From Herminiimonas arsenicoxydans (lineage in GTDB: Bacteria > Pseudomonadota > Gammaproteobacteria > Burkholderiales > Burkholderiaceae_D): a stretch of DNA of 64,000 bases. The stretch lies in the NCBI GenBank assembly GCA_000026125.1, contig CU207211.1, positions 3,286,001 through 3,350,000 on the forward strand, in the 5' to 3' direction. Below, piece by piece: positions 54,052-63,365 of the stretch; within the stretch, counting starts at the first letter, position 1, and every line of letters begins with the position of its first letter. A program made the position numbers and the translations under genes. The notes beneath the pieces were generated by a model. That model was not told the DNA's origin and searched no databases. It saw only the letters and a program-made list of their open reading frames with translations.

Positions 54052-54324
54052 GCCTTGAGATTTGCATGCAAGCCTAGATTTCATGCGGGTTTCAATAAAA
54101 TGCCAAAACAAAAAGCAAAATATTTTTCCATTAAAATCAAAGACTTATGAATTTCACATTGTTAAGAAACGTTAAGTACAAGATAAAATGATAAGCCGTT
54201 CATCGATAGACTCTTCTGTGTATAAGATGCATCACGCTGCGCTAAAACTGCCCGTTTTTCATCCGATTCCGCGCGTCTTTGCCTGCTGAGCGCGCAAGCT
54301 TGTACACACCTTGCGCGCCCCCGC

Positions 54325-55407
54325 TTATGCGTGCAGAGAACGACTGAGTTCGTGCACCGCATCAACCAGTACCGAGACCGATTCTGGCGGCGTGAACTGT
54401 GAAATACCATGGCCGAGATTGAAGACGTGACCGGAACCCGGCGCGTGCTTGCCAAACGACATCAGGACTTTTTCAACTTCGGTGCGTATCTGTTCCGGTT
54501 GCGCAAACAGGATGCTCGGATCGAGATTGCCTTGCAGCGCAACGCGATCGCCAACCTGAGCACGCGCAGCACCCAGATTCACAGTCCAGTCCAGCCCCAC
54601 CGCATCGGCACCCACATCCGCAATTTCGTTCAGCCACAAACCGCCGCCCTTGGTAAACACAATGCTGGGAATCCGTACGCCTTCTTTTTCCGTCTTCACG
54701 TGCTTCATGACTTCGCGCATGTAATGCAGTGAGAATTGTTGATAAATACCGTCGGCCAGTGCCCCGCCCCAGGTATCGAACATCATGACGGCTTGTGCAC
54801 CGGCATCGATTTGCGCATTCAGGTAAGCTGCGACTGTGATCGCGTTGGTTTGCAGGATGTGGTGCATCAGGTCGGGACGGTTGTACAGCATCGCCTTGAC
54901 GGTGCGGAAATCGTCCGAACCGCCGCCTTCAACCATATAGCAGGCCAGTGTCCATGGGCTGCCGGAAAAACCGATCAGGGGCACGCGGCCTTTGAGTTCG
55001 GTGCGAATTTGCGTGACTGCATCAAAAACATACTGCAGCGAATCCAGTTCCGGCACTTTCAGCGCCTGCACCGCTTTTTCATCGCGCAATGGACGCTCGA
55101 ACTTCGGCCCTTCGCCATCGACGAAGTACAGGCCCAGACCCATTGCATCCGGTACCGTCAGGATGTCGGAGAACAGAATTGCCGCATCCAGATCGTAGCG
55201 ATCCAGCGGTTGCAGCGTTACTTCCGTCGCGTAATCGGGATTTTTAGCCAAGCCGAGGAAAGAGCCGGCGCGCGTGCGCGTGGCGCGATATTCAGGCAAA
55301 TAGCGGCCGGCCTGGCGCATCATCCACATCGGTGTGTAGTCGGTCGGCTGGCGCAGCAATGCGCGTAGAAAGGTGTCGTTCTTGAGCGGAGCAAATGGTG
55401 TAGGCAT
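54325..55407 (-). CDS. hemE: Uroporphyrinogen decarboxylase
   Basis: 360 residues from [11 protein letters not shown]. HemE signatures: [16 protein letters not shown] near the start, [16 protein letters not shown] and [19 protein letters not shown]. It removes four carboxyl groups from uroporphyrinogen III in haem synthesis. The frame is open nine codons further, but the family starts here. Confidence 0.96.
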   Translation of the reverse strand: MPTPFAPLKNDTFLRALLRQPTDYTPMWMMRQAGRYLPEYRATRTRAGSFLGLAKNPDYATEVTLQPLDRYDLDAAILFSDILTVPDAMGLGLYFVDGEGPKFERPLRDEKAVQALKVPELDSLQYVFDAVTQIRTELKGRVPLIGFSGSPWTLACYMVEGGGSDDFRTVKAMLYNRPDLMHHILQTNAITVAAYLNAQIDAGAQAVMMFDTWGGALADGIYQQFSLHYMREVMKHVKTEKEGVRIPSIVFTKGGGLWLNEIADVGADAVGLDWTVNLGAARAQVGDRVALQGNLDPSILFAQPEQIRTEVEKVLMSFGKHAPGSGHVFNLGHGISQFTPPESVSVLVDAVHELSRSLHA

Positions 55408-55524
55408 CAGGCTGGTATCTCGGTATTGATTCACGGCATTGAAATGAGCCGCTATTATCGCCTAAAGAGGGGGCTATCGGACTTTCCATGCCACTCTGTC
55501 ATCAAATCGCGCACCGACTCCCGC

Positions 55525-56034
55525 TTATGCGCGATGGCCGATGTTGAACAGCTTGTCTGCACGCTCCTCCTCGGCGATAGCGCGGATATAGCTGGCGAAA
55601 TCTTCATCTTCGCCGCGCAGCAGTTGCGGCAGCAGATAATAAAAATCCTCGCGACGGCACCATTCACGCATGTAATCGTCCCAGGAATGCCAGCGCCGCA
55701 AGGCCACGCCTCGCATATCCGGCACATACGACACGATGTACGCCCGCTCGAACAGGGCAATCAGCATCTCGAAAATAATCAGCGCCCGCTCCTTCTGCTC
55801 TTCATTCAGGTCATTGCGCGCAAGCGCACTGCGCAATTGCAGATCGGGATTGTCGAGCACGATTTTCAGGAAGTCGTTGTACGCATCCTGCAGCAGCTGA
55901 TACGCCTCTTCATCCTCGGCATCGCGCTCCTTGCGCTGCTCGAACAGAAACAGGAAGATCGCGAACGGCAGCGCCAGCGCCGTCACAACATAGCTGGCCA
56001 GTTCCCAGAATCCGGTATCGAAAATAAAATTCAT
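55525..56034 (-). CDS. Small membrane-anchored protein of unknown function
   Basis: 169 residues from MNFIFDTGFWE. It has one N-terminal membrane segment (about 8-28), then a long, strongly acidic and helical cytoplasmic part (EQRKERDAEDEEAYQLLQDAYNDFLKIVLDNPDLQL; ends cited). It may be distantly like DUF4760-type proteins, which I cannot confirm. It lies between hemE and glpD, single gene. Confidence 0.65.
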   Translation of the reverse strand: MNFIFDTGFWELASYVVTALALPFAIFLFLFEQRKERDAEDEEAYQLLQDAYNDFLKIVLDNPDLQLRSALARNDLNEEQKERALIIFEMLIALFERAYIVSYVPDMRGVALRRWHSWDDYMREWCRREDFYYLLPQLLRGEDEDFASYIRAIAEEERADKLFNIGHRA

Positions 56035-56188
56035 AGATGTGCGAGAAGAAGGCAGAAGGCTCAGTGTACTGCGCACGCGCCAAAAAATATCTGTGCACCT
56101 GACGTATTTTATCGACTGCCTGCTGACAACTTATGCTCCCGTTCCACGCTTACAATGATTGTTAATCGTATTTCAAGGCAGATCAGCA

Positions 56189-57724
56189 ATGCATCAGCAA
56201 CTCCATTGCGACATCCTCATCGTAGGCGGCGGCATCAACGGCGCCGGCATTGCGCGCGACGCCGCCGGGCGCGGCCTGTCCGTCGTGCTGTGCGAAAAGG
56301 ACGACCTCGCCTCGCATACCTCCTCCGCTTCCACCAAGCTGATCCACGGCGGTCTGCGCTATCTGGAGCAATACGATTTTGGCCTGGTACGCAAGGCGCT
56401 GATCGAGCGTGAAATTCTGCTGCGTTCTGCGCCGCACATCATCCGCCCTCTGCGTTTCGTCATGCCGCAGGACAAAGGCCAGCGACCGGCATGGATGATA
56501 CGCGCCGGCATGTTCATCTACGACCATCTGGCCAGGCGCGAGCTGCTACCCGGTTCGCAGGGAATAGATTTGCGCAAGCATGCCGCCGGTACGCCATTGA
56601 AGGACTGTTTCACCAAGGGTTTTGCTTATTCCGACGGCTGGGTCGACGATGCGCGTCTGGTTGTGCTGAATGCGATCGCCGCCAGAGAAAACGGCGCCAC
56701 CATCCTCACACGCACAGCCTGCATCGCAGTCCAGCGCACTGGCGATCAGTGGAATGCAACGCTGCGCAATGCCGACAACGCAACCATAGAAGTAAATGCC
56801 CGACTACTGGTCAATGCCACCGGTCCGTGGGCTGCGGAATTCCTGCACGACACCGTGCACGGACGTGCCGGCAAAAAACTGCGTCTGATCAAGGGTAGCC
56901 ACATCGTCGTCAAAAAACTGTTCGACCATCCCTGTGCCTACATCTTCCAGCATCCCGACGGCCGCATCGTCTTCGCGATTCCTTACGAACACGACTACAC
57001 GCTGATCGGCACCACCGACATCGACTATCACGGCGACACCGACACGGTCGCGATCGATGCGACCGAAATCAACTACCTGTGCGAACTCGTCAATCACTAT
57101 TTTGCCCGGCCGATCACACCCGCCGATGTGGTGTGGTCCTACTCCGGCGTGCGCCCACTGGTTGAAGACGATAAAGTCAATGAAAGCGAAAGCGCATCCG
57201 AAGTCACGCGCGATTACAAACTCGCATTCGATACCGATGCCGCACCGCTGCTCTCCGTCTTCGGCGGCAAGATCACTACCTTCCGCAAACTGGCTGAAGA
57301 GGCACTCGACCTGATTGCACCGGTACTCGGTAATCATCACGGCGCATGGACGGCGGAATCCTGTTTGCCGGGCGGTGATATTTTCGGAGCCAAACCGAAC
57401 AATCGCGCGGTGCTTGAATTCGACCGCTTCGTACGCGAGATGCAACAGCAATATGCATGGTTGCCGGCGGCTCTGCTTGAACGTTACGCGCGCGCGTACG
57501 GGACACGCTTAATGTTATTGCTGGCGGATCGATCTGGTTTGGCTGCGATGGGAAAAGAAATTACGCCGGGATTATTCGTGGCCGAAGTGGAATATTTGCA
57601 GCGATATGAATGGGCCACATGTGCCGGGGATATCCTGTGGCGGCGCACGAAATGCGGCCTGCATTCCACCGGGGCAGCGGAACACGAACTAGAAGCCTGG
57701 ATGAATCGCTCCACTGGGAGATGA
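56189..57724 (+). CDS. glpD: Aerobic glycerol-3-phosphate dehydrogenase
   Basis: 511 residues from ATG 56189. FAD site DILIVGGGINGAGIARDAAGRG (ends cited), the GlpD motif ASHTSSASTKLIHGGLRYLE and the later GVRPLVEDDKVNESE, with the C-terminal cap domain ending ECHxTxGx-like RTKCGLHSTGAAEHE. It is peripheral on the inner membrane and passes electrons from glycerol-3-phosphate to quinone. A remnant of a second copy is found about 0.9 kb downstream. Confidence 0.95.
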   Translation: MHQQLHCDILIVGGGINGAGIARDAAGRGLSVVLCEKDDLASHTSSASTKLIHGGLRYLEQYDFGLVRKALIEREILLRSAPHIIRPLRFVMPQDKGQRPAWMIRAGMFIYDHLARRELLPGSQGIDLRKHAAGTPLKDCFTKGFAYSDGWVDDARLVVLNAIAARENGATILTRTACIAVQRTGDQWNATLRNADNATIEVNARLLVNATGPWAAEFLHDTVHGRAGKKLRLIKGSHIVVKKLFDHPCAYIFQHPDGRIVFAIPYEHDYTLIGTTDIDYHGDTDTVAIDATEINYLCELVNHYFARPITPADVVWSYSGVRPLVEDDKVNESESASEVTRDYKLAFDTDAAPLLSVFGGKITTFRKLAEEALDLIAPVLGNHHGAWTAESCLPGGDIFGAKPNNRAVLEFDRFVREMQQQYAWLPAALLERYARAYGTRLMLLLADRSGLAAMGKEITPGLFVAEVEYLQRYEWATCAGDILWRRTKCGLHSTGAAEHELEAWMNRSTGR

Positions 57725-57815
57725 AAAGAAATACGTTTCATCAAGTCCCCATATACGCCGCCAGCGTGCGTATGTGCTTGACGCATGCGCCTTCCGGCAA
57801 CACGCGAAGATGTCC

Positions 57816-58523
57816 TCACACTACACTCTGTCGCGTTTCCAGCACAGCTCCGTAGACATAATTGCGGACCATCAATTGATCAGTGGTATCCATCTCCACG
57901 AATTCGGTGCCGACCATATAAGACCGCTGATCTGCGCTCAGCTCTTCCACCATGTTCCTGATCTTCGCTTTCATTTTGATCAGCGCAGACTCCTCGCCAT
58001 CATAAGAGGGCAGGACAAACGACACGGTCACCACCTCATCGACCTCGCCTATCGGTATAGTCGTGCTGATCAGCGCACCGGTCGCACTCAGATTGTCGAG
58101 CGCTACCTGATGTGATTCAACCGGAGCAGCAGCACTGACAACTGTCGCTTCGAGGGCGACCTTGATGCGCATTTCGCGCCGCAAGCGTTTCATCTGTATC
58201 GCGACCGGAAAGGTCAGGCACAGGCAATAAAGCGGATGATGAATCACCTTGATGACGCTGGTATCGAAGGTACAGATGGCCGTACCGGAAAACACCCGTA
58301 CCGACACTTTTTCACCGTCAAAAAAATTCAGTGCTGTACCGTTTTCCCGCGGCAGTTTGACCAGCATGTATTCACCAACATCCCAGCCTATCAGTGTCGA
58401 GATGTATTGCACCTTGGCCAGACTGCGATACGTTATAAACTGCAGCTTGGTTCCCGCTTGCAAATTCATCGCATCAAAATCCGCCGGATCTGCATTCGAC
58501 ACTTCATTTTTGGGTGTGGACAT
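57816..58523 (-). CDS. PilZ-domain protein (YcgR-like flagellar brake)
   Basis: 235 residues from ATG 58523. There is an N-terminal YcgR-type domain (GTKLQFITYRSLAKVQYISTLIGW) and a C-terminal PilZ domain with the c-di-GMP-binding residues RREMR and DNLSATG. YcgR proteins slow the flagellar motor when c-di-GMP is high. It is convergent with glpD. Confidence 0.87.
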   Translation of the reverse strand: MSTPKNEVSNADPADFDAMNLQAGTKLQFITYRSLAKVQYISTLIGWDVGEYMLVKLPRENGTALNFFDGEKVSVRVFSGTAICTFDTSVIKVIHHPLYCLCLTFPVAIQMKRLRREMRIKVALEATVVSAAAPVESHQVALDNLSATGALISTTIPIGEVDEVVTVSFVLPSYDGEESALIKMKAKIRNMVEELSADQRSYMVGTEFVEMDTTDQLMVRNYVYGAVLETRQSVV

Positions 58524-58631
58524 GGTGGAAGGCTGTTCTATTTTCTTAACGCTGAATGGGCTCTCATTGTAAGGATTCGTTTCTTTTTTGCAATTAAAAT
58601 CTCCCTGCCGCCGCTTCCTGCATAGAACAAT

Positions 58632-58747
58632 CCAGCGCGGGTGTATAGGCACGGATCAAGGCGTTGCTGGGGGATGGCTCGAGCATTGACGGCACGATGA
58701 CACAAGTTGCGCCGGGATTGTTTGCTGCGGAAATAAGCTACTTGTGA
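58632..58747 (+). pseudogene. Remnant of a second glpD (C-terminal end)
   Basis: The stretch after 58666 reads LLGDGSSIDGTMTQVAPGLFAAEISYL and then a stop at 58745-58747. This matches the GlpD C-terminal region, where the intact copy upstream has LLADRSGLAAMGKEITPGLFVAEVEYL. Just before it, YRHGSR (another frame) matches the family YGSR, so a frameshift separates the two pieces. Only about 35 codons are left. It resembles general GlpD sequences as well as the neighbour, so it may be the rest of an old paralogue rather than a fresh copy. Confidence 0.65.
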
Positions 58748-58827
58748 TGAGGATATTTTGTGCGGCGATCAAAGTTGGGATTGCATTTAGTTCAAGCCCA
58801 GTCATAGGGCCAGACATACTTAAAGAA

Positions 58828-58858
58828 AACAGGCATCAGCGCGGCGCCTGTTTTTTAT
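58828..58858 (+). terminator. Rho-independent terminator downstream of the glpD remnant
   Basis: AACAGGC (58828-58834) pairs with GCCTGTT (58846-58852) and six T follow. It has no intact plus-strand gene before it, so it is probably left over from the lost glpD copy. Nothing else is recognised in 58524-58992. Confidence 0.75.
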
Positions 58859-58992
58859 ACATCAGATGTAATAATCGCTACTTTACTTCCGGTTGCACTA
58901 GCGGTGACGCCCCGTTTCAGCAACACGACTTCATGCTGATAGTCGCTGTCGCGCCGGGCAGGCTTTATCTGGCCGCCCCCACAAGAGCTGTC

Positions 58993-59361
58993 TTATTGAG
59001 GTTTGGCGTATTTTGCGACGCCTGTTACGTCGAACAGTACACAACGCTGGTTGCCGACTACCCAGGCATCATGCCCAGGCGGCATATAAAAAACGTCGCC
59101 CGGCCCGTATTCCATCTCAGCCCCATCATTCATCTTCACGACCATACGGCCTTCCAGGATGAGGCCTGTATGAGCGGCCTGGCAAGAATCTGTTCCTGCT
59201 ATCGGCTTCACATGCAGACTCCAGCGCCAGCCAGGTTCAAATTCGCCACGGCCCATTGTATGGTTGCCGAGTGTAAAGACAGCTACCCTGCCTTTCTCTT
59301 CCTTAAATAAGCGGACTTCATCCGGCTCGTCCAAGGATTTTTTCTCTAACGTTGTACTCAT
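58993..59361 (-). CDS. Cupin-domain protein
   Basis: 122 residues from ATG 59361. A single small cupin: HVKPIAGTDSCQAAHTGLILEGRMVVKMNDGAEMEYGPGDVFYMPPGHDAWVVG (ends cited), with metal-type histidines in AAHTG and PPGHDAW. It probably binds a metal and a small ligand; substrate unknown. The upstream gap of 371 bp (59362-59732) contains the promoter of the next gene and nothing else I can name. Confidence 0.8.
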   Translation of the reverse strand: MSTTLEKKSLDEPDEVRLFKEEKGRVAVFTLGNHTMGRGEFEPGWRWSLHVKPIAGTDSCQAAHTGLILEGRMVVKMNDGAEMEYGPGDVFYMPPGHDAWVVGNQRCVLFDVTGVAKYAKPQ

Positions 59362-59732
59362 CGCATGATCCTCCAAAAAATGGTGGGGTGACATCGCCTT
59401 AAATATAGGTCGATGCATGATGAGTGCAATTGGTATTTGTATGGGGTATGGACGTGCAACATCTCTGCAGCACCCACTCCGTCGGAAACGCCACCGGGCC
59501 GCTAAGGCGACGACGATCGAAATGCGGATTGAATTTATTGGCGCACGATCAGAACGGTCGAAGAAAGTTTTCCAAAATTAATTAATTGCTTTTCGTACAC
59601 GCCATTGTTAGCATTGCCATTCTGTCAATTTGGCGGACTCGGAGAAGTCACAAAGAAAACCAGTAAAACTTCTACCGCTGGCACCATCAGGGAATTTCAT
59701 TCACTTTTAAAACGATAAAAACAGGGGCTTTC

Positions 59733-60314
59733 ATGAATCGTGTTGTCGTGCTGTGTGCACTGTGTCTTGCTTTAACCGGCTGTGCATTTACTCCTCAGGG
59801 CATTACCTTGACTCCCAAGGTAGAAGTCGCTCCTTCAGAAATTGGCAAGGGTAAAGAGCTTCCTCTGAATGTTGTAGATGAGCGCGCAAAGAAAACGCTT
59901 GGTACGGTCGGTGCGCGCAATATCGGTGCCGACATTACGATCAACGGTGACATCGTCGTATCCGTTCAGAAAGCCATCAGTGAAGGTTTATCGCGCATGA
60001 ACTTCAAGCCGACTACCGATCGAAACGGCATGAAGAATGAGCTGCGCGTTGAAATTCGCAACCTGGATTACACCGTCATCGTTGGCTTCTGGGCCGGCAC
60101 GCTGCGTGTTGATGCCGCCCTCAAAGGAATTTGCTTGCGTGACGGCCTTCGACCTTATGAAAAACTGCACCATGGTGAATTCGTTGAAAGCGTGCAGGTT
60201 GTCCAAAGCCAGGAAGCGAATACTGAGTACATTAATCAGGCACTTTCAACAGCGGTCAATGCGCTGCTTTCCGATAAGGAATTAATTGCGTGCCTGGCAG
60301 GACAAGGCAAATAA
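59733..60314 (+). CDS. YajG-like lipoprotein
   Basis: 193 residues. The lipoprotein signal has lipobox LTGC (MNRVVVLCALCLALTGCAF). The body fits the YajG family: LPLNVVDERAKKTLGTVGARN, then LRVEIRNLDYTVIVGFWAGTLRVDAALKGICLRDG (ends cited). It is probably in the outer membrane; function unknown. It ends at a terminator. Confidence 0.85.
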   Translation: MNRVVVLCALCLALTGCAFTPQGITLTPKVEVAPSEIGKGKELPLNVVDERAKKTLGTVGARNIGADITINGDIVVSVQKAISEGLSRMNFKPTTDRNGMKNELRVEIRNLDYTVIVGFWAGTLRVDAALKGICLRDGLRPYEKLHHGEFVESVQVVQSQEANTEYINQALSTAVNALLSDKELIACLAGQGK

Positions 60315-60332
60315 TTTATTCGTCAGAACCAT

Positions 60333-60360
60333 AAAAAACGGGCTGTCAGGCCCGTTTTTT
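60333..60360 (+). terminator. Rho-independent terminator of the YajG-like gene
   Basis: Stem ACGGGC/GCCCGT (60338-60343 with 60350-60355), 6-nt loop, six A before and six T after. Confidence 0.88.
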
Positions 60361-60421
60361 ATGTCTGGAATGACTGAGGAGTTTTCGCCCGAATTGATAG
60401 ATCGAATTTATTTCTGGCAGT

Positions 60422-60453
60422 AAAAACCGCGGACAAATCCGGTCCGCGGTTTT
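60422..60453 (-). terminator. Rho-independent terminator of the small heat-shock gene
   Basis: A 12-bp stem (AAAACCGCGGAC at 60423-60434 with 60442-60453) ends on the minus strand in a T-run, 12 bp past the stop at 60465. It is nearly symmetric and may stop both directions. Confidence 0.85.
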
Positions 60454-60464
60454 GTTCGCTGCCG

Positions 60465-60923
60465 TCAGGCCGCTTTACGCTCCAATGCCTGCACATTGTC
60501 TCCGGCTGCATCAATCGCAATTTTCCGTGGCTTCAATGCCTCCGGAATCTCTCTCACCAGTTCGATATTCAACAAACCATTATCGAGTTTGGCGCTGACC
60601 ACCCGTACATGATCGGCAAGCTGGAACGTATGCTCGAAGTTGCGCGAAGCAATACCGCGATGCAGGAAATTGGGCGGCGTTTCTTCGCGTGACTTGCGGC
60701 CGGTGATTTTGAGCGTGTCACGTTCGGTTTCGATCTCGATCTCGGAACGGTCAAAGCCGGCGACAGCCATGGTGATGCGGTATTTGTCTTCACTGACCAG
60801 TTCTATGTTGTATGGCGGATAGCTGGGTTGCGTGTCGGCGCGTAGAGCGTCGTCAAACAATTGGGCCAGACGATCGAAACCGATAGCGGAACGGTACAGC
60901 GGTGAAAAGTCATAAGTACGCAT
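60465..60923 (-). CDS. Small heat-shock protein Hsp20 (IbpA type)
   Basis: 152 residues from ATG 60923 (AAGGAT site). IbpA pattern: RTYDFSPLYRSAIGFDRLAQLFDDA at the start (ends cited), then the alpha-crystallin domain with YNIELVSEDKYRITMAVAGF and FLHRGIASRNFEHTFQLADHV, and a C-terminal short IEL... tail. It holds unfolded proteins for later refolding. A single gene. Confidence 0.93.
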   Translation of the reverse strand: MRTYDFSPLYRSAIGFDRLAQLFDDALRADTQPSYPPYNIELVSEDKYRITMAVAGFDRSEIEIETERDTLKITGRKSREETPPNFLHRGIASRNFEHTFQLADHVRVVSAKLDNGLLNIELVREIPEALKPRKIAIDAAGDNVQALERKAA

Positions 60924-61183
60924 GATGAATATCCTTTTAAAGTTCAAGCGATAAGGTAAATAACAGGCTAACAGACCTCGGTTGAGCATCCGTCAGGACA
61001 AATATTAGTGTTTGAAAGTCTATTTTCAAGATCTTGAAAATCAGTGTGGACGCCCCTATAACAGCGCATTTTTCCGCTACTTTTCTCTCCTCGCCTGCGT
61101 CCGCACTCACCCTGCAGCGGTCGCTGCTTCAAACTTCTTTACACGAAAAACCTTGCAATTGATAACTGAATCGACGAAAATCT

Positions 61184-61204
61184 AAATGAGAATAATTGCC
61201 ATTT
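61184..61204 (+). promoter_or_regulatory. Fur box ahead of the PepSY operon
   Basis: AAATGAGAATAATTG followed by CCATTT (61184-61204) agrees at 18 of 21 positions with a symmetric Fur consensus (AAATGATAATAATTATCATTT in two halves). It lies 44 bp before the first gene of the operon. This predicts repression when iron is plentiful. The rest of 60924-61247 holds no gene. Confidence 0.7.
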
Positions 61205-61247
61205 ACAATGTGGCGGCCTGATCAAACAACATGAAAACAAACCCTTA

Positions 61248-61886
61248 ATGGAAGCACGCGCAAAAAGCCCTCAACGTGCTTACTGGTTGAAAACCCTGCA
61301 TCAATGGCACTGGATCAGTTCGGCGCTGTGTCTGCTCGGCATGTTGCTGTTCAGCGTTACCGGCATCACGCTCAACCACTCTTCCCAGATCGAAGCCAAA
61401 CCGCAGGTTGCTATGCGGGAAGCGCAATTACCTGCCGCATTGCAAATGCAGCTAGCAAACATGAACACGGAAGAAAGCGGCAAGGATAAAGCGCCGCTGC
61501 CGCAGGAGTTGCAGCGCTGGATGAAGGACAGCATGTCGCTGGATGTCAGTGGTCGCGATGTGGAATGGTCGCCGGAAGAAGTGTATATCGCATTGCCCAG
61601 ACCCGGTGGCGATGCGTGGGTACGCATCGATCGCACCAGTGGGGCGATTGAGTCCGAATCGACCAATCGCGGCTGGATTTCCTATCTGAACGATTTGCAC
61701 AAGGGCCGCAATACAGGCGATGCATGGAGCTGGTTCATCGATATCTTTGCCGCAGCCTGCCTGGTTTTTTCGATCACCGGTTTATTCATTCTGAAAATGC
61801 ATGCGACCAACCGTCCGGGCACTTGGCCTATCGTCGGCCTCGGCGTTCTGATTCCATTTTTGCTGGCTATTTTATTTATTCACTGA
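61248..61886 (+). CDS. PepSY-associated membrane protein
   Basis: 212 residues. The first membrane helix begins after KTLHQWHWISSALCLLGMLLFSVTGITLNH (ends cited), a periplasmic PepSY-like domain follows (about 50-155), and two further helices end the protein. It is found in iron-regulated operons with DUF2271 and ApbE, where it may move electrons or help metal uptake. It is the first gene behind the Fur box. Confidence 0.83.
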   Translation: MEARAKSPQRAYWLKTLHQWHWISSALCLLGMLLFSVTGITLNHSSQIEAKPQVAMREAQLPAALQMQLANMNTEESGKDKAPLPQELQRWMKDSMSLDVSGRDVEWSPEEVYIALPRPGGDAWVRIDRTSGAIESESTNRGWISYLNDLHKGRNTGDAWSWFIDIFAAACLVFSITGLFILKMHATNRPGTWPIVGLGVLIPFLLAILFIH

Positions 61887-61905
61887 TTAATCAAAGGTCT
61901 TCCCT

Positions 61906-62418
61906 ATGCAGATTCGTTACTCCTTCATGCTGGGCGCAGCGCTAACAGCACCGAGCTTTGCAGCCGATATGAATGTGAAAGTTGAAATTCCACGCCTGAC
62001 GGTCGCCGAATATCACAAGCCTTACGTCGCATTCTGGATCGAAGGCGCAGACCAGACCTTCGTGCGCAACCTGGCCGTCTGGTACGACCTGAAAATGAAG
62101 AATAACGAAGGCACAAAATGGCTCAAGGACATGCGCCAGTGGTGGCGTAAAAGCGGCCGCGATTTGCAGATGCCGGTCGATGGCTTGAGCGGCGCTACCC
62201 GGGCGCCGGGCGAACAGCAGTTGAATTTCAACGCCGCAAAATCCGGCCTCGACAAATTGCCGGCCGGCGAATACGCGCTGGTCGTGGAAGCGGCGCGTGA
62301 AGTCGGCGGGCGCGAATTGATTCGCGTGCCATTTCAATGGCCGCCAAAGTCGGCACAAACCGCACAAGCCAAAGGCGAGCATGAACTCGGCGCCGTTACC
62401 CTTACCTTAAAACCATAA
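61906..62418 (+). CDS. DUF2271 periplasmic protein
   Basis: 170 residues. Signal peptide (MQIRYSFMLGAALTAPSFAAD), then the DUF2271 domain: YHKPYVAFWIEGADQTFVRNLAVWYDLK (ends cited) and later LPAGEYALVVEAAREVGGRE. A periplasmic protein of unknown function, always seen with PepSY and ApbE-type genes. Confidence 0.88.
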   Translation: MQIRYSFMLGAALTAPSFAADMNVKVEIPRLTVAEYHKPYVAFWIEGADQTFVRNLAVWYDLKMKNNEGTKWLKDMRQWWRKSGRDLQMPVDGLSGATRAPGEQQLNFNAAKSGLDKLPAGEYALVVEAAREVGGRELIRVPFQWPPKSAQTAQAKGEHELGAVTLTLKP

Positions 62419-62435
62419 AACTCAAGGACACTGAA

Positions 62436-63293
62436 ATGAAAAAAGCTTCCATGTGGCGCGTAGCTGCGCTGGCTGTTTCCCTCTCCGTCGCTTTGCCTAT
62501 GTCAGCGCATGCGCACCGTTCGTGGATGCTGCCATCTGCAACTGTACTGTCGGGTAACGAGCCATGGGTAACCGTCGATGCCGCGGTTTCCAACGATCTG
62601 TTTTACTTTGAACACAACCCGCTGCGGCTGGACAATCTGGCCGTCATCGCACCGGATGGCAAAACAGTGGAAGCGGAAAACAAAAGCACGGGTAAATATC
62701 GCAGCACCTTCGACGTCAAGCTGACACAAAAAGGAACGTACAAGCTGACCATGGTGAATGATGGCTTGAGCGCGAGTTACAAAGTCGGCACGGAAAACAA
62801 GCGCTGGCGCGGTACGGCGGAAAGCTTTGCCAAGGATATCCCGGCCGACGCAAAGGATGTGAGCGTCAGCCGCATGCAAAGCCGGATGGAAGTATTCGTC
62901 AGCTCCGGTAAACCGAACGATACGGTCCTGAAGCCGACGGGAGCCGGACTGGAACTGGTGCCGATCACGCATCCTAACGATCTGTTTGCAGGCGACACCA
63001 GCAATTTCCGTTTCATGCTCGATGGCAAACCGGCAGCCGACATTGAAGTCACGCTGATTCCAGGCGGCATCCGCTATCGCGATCAGCTGGGCGAGATCAA
63101 GGTCAAGACCGACAAGGACGGCAAGTTCAGCGTCAAGTGGCCGACTGCAGGCATGTACTGGATGAGCGCCAGCAACGGCGGCGCACGCATGGAAGGTGGC
63201 GCTGCCAATGCTGCTCCACAGGCAGTTGGCACCATCGCCAAACCTATCCGCCGCGTCAGCTACTCGGCAACACTGGAAGTGCTGCAACCGTAA
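62436..63293 (+). CDS. DUF4198 periplasmic protein
   Basis: 285 residues with a signal peptide ending SAHAHRSWMLPSATVL. DUF4198 is typical for nickel, cobalt or iron-related periplasmic proteins: it keeps the early HRSWMLP (a likely metal histidine), FYFEHNPLRLDNLAVIAPDG (ends cited) and a second immunoglobulin-like domain after about residue 190. It is the third gene of the Fur-type operon. Confidence 0.87.
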   Translation: MKKASMWRVAALAVSLSVALPMSAHAHRSWMLPSATVLSGNEPWVTVDAAVSNDLFYFEHNPLRLDNLAVIAPDGKTVEAENKSTGKYRSTFDVKLTQKGTYKLTMVNDGLSASYKVGTENKRWRGTAESFAKDIPADAKDVSVSRMQSRMEVFVSSGKPNDTVLKPTGAGLELVPITHPNDLFAGDTSNFRFMLDGKPAADIEVTLIPGGIRYRDQLGEIKVKTDKDGKFSVKWPTAGMYWMSASNGGARMEGGAANAAPQAVGTIAKPIRRVSYSATLEVLQP

Positions 63294-63365
63294 ATAAAAC
63301 ATGGTTAGTCGCCCGTTGACCGTTCGCGGCAACGGGCGTTTTTCATTCCGACTGATACAGCTCAC

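Larger units (their letters stand above)
53183..54324. other. AT-rich non-coding region with DnaA-box arrays (candidate oriC-like or DnaA-titration locus)
   Basis: 1.1 kb without a convincing gene between priA and hemE, richer in A and T than its surroundings. It holds three 67-bp repeats with three DnaA boxes each, plus looser boxes TGTGCATAA (53443-53451), TGTGAATAA (53836-53844) and TGTGTATAA (54217-54225). There is an AT-rich stretch around 53385-53420. The short open frames here (such as 53561-53995) have unlikely composition and are not called. It could be the origin of replication or a site that binds DnaA away from the origin. Confidence 0.7.

Noticed and set aside
58744..59310. Plus-strand frame of 188 codons opposite the cupin gene
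   Set aside because: It overlaps the terminator and the cupin gene; cysteine-rich translation with no sign of selection.
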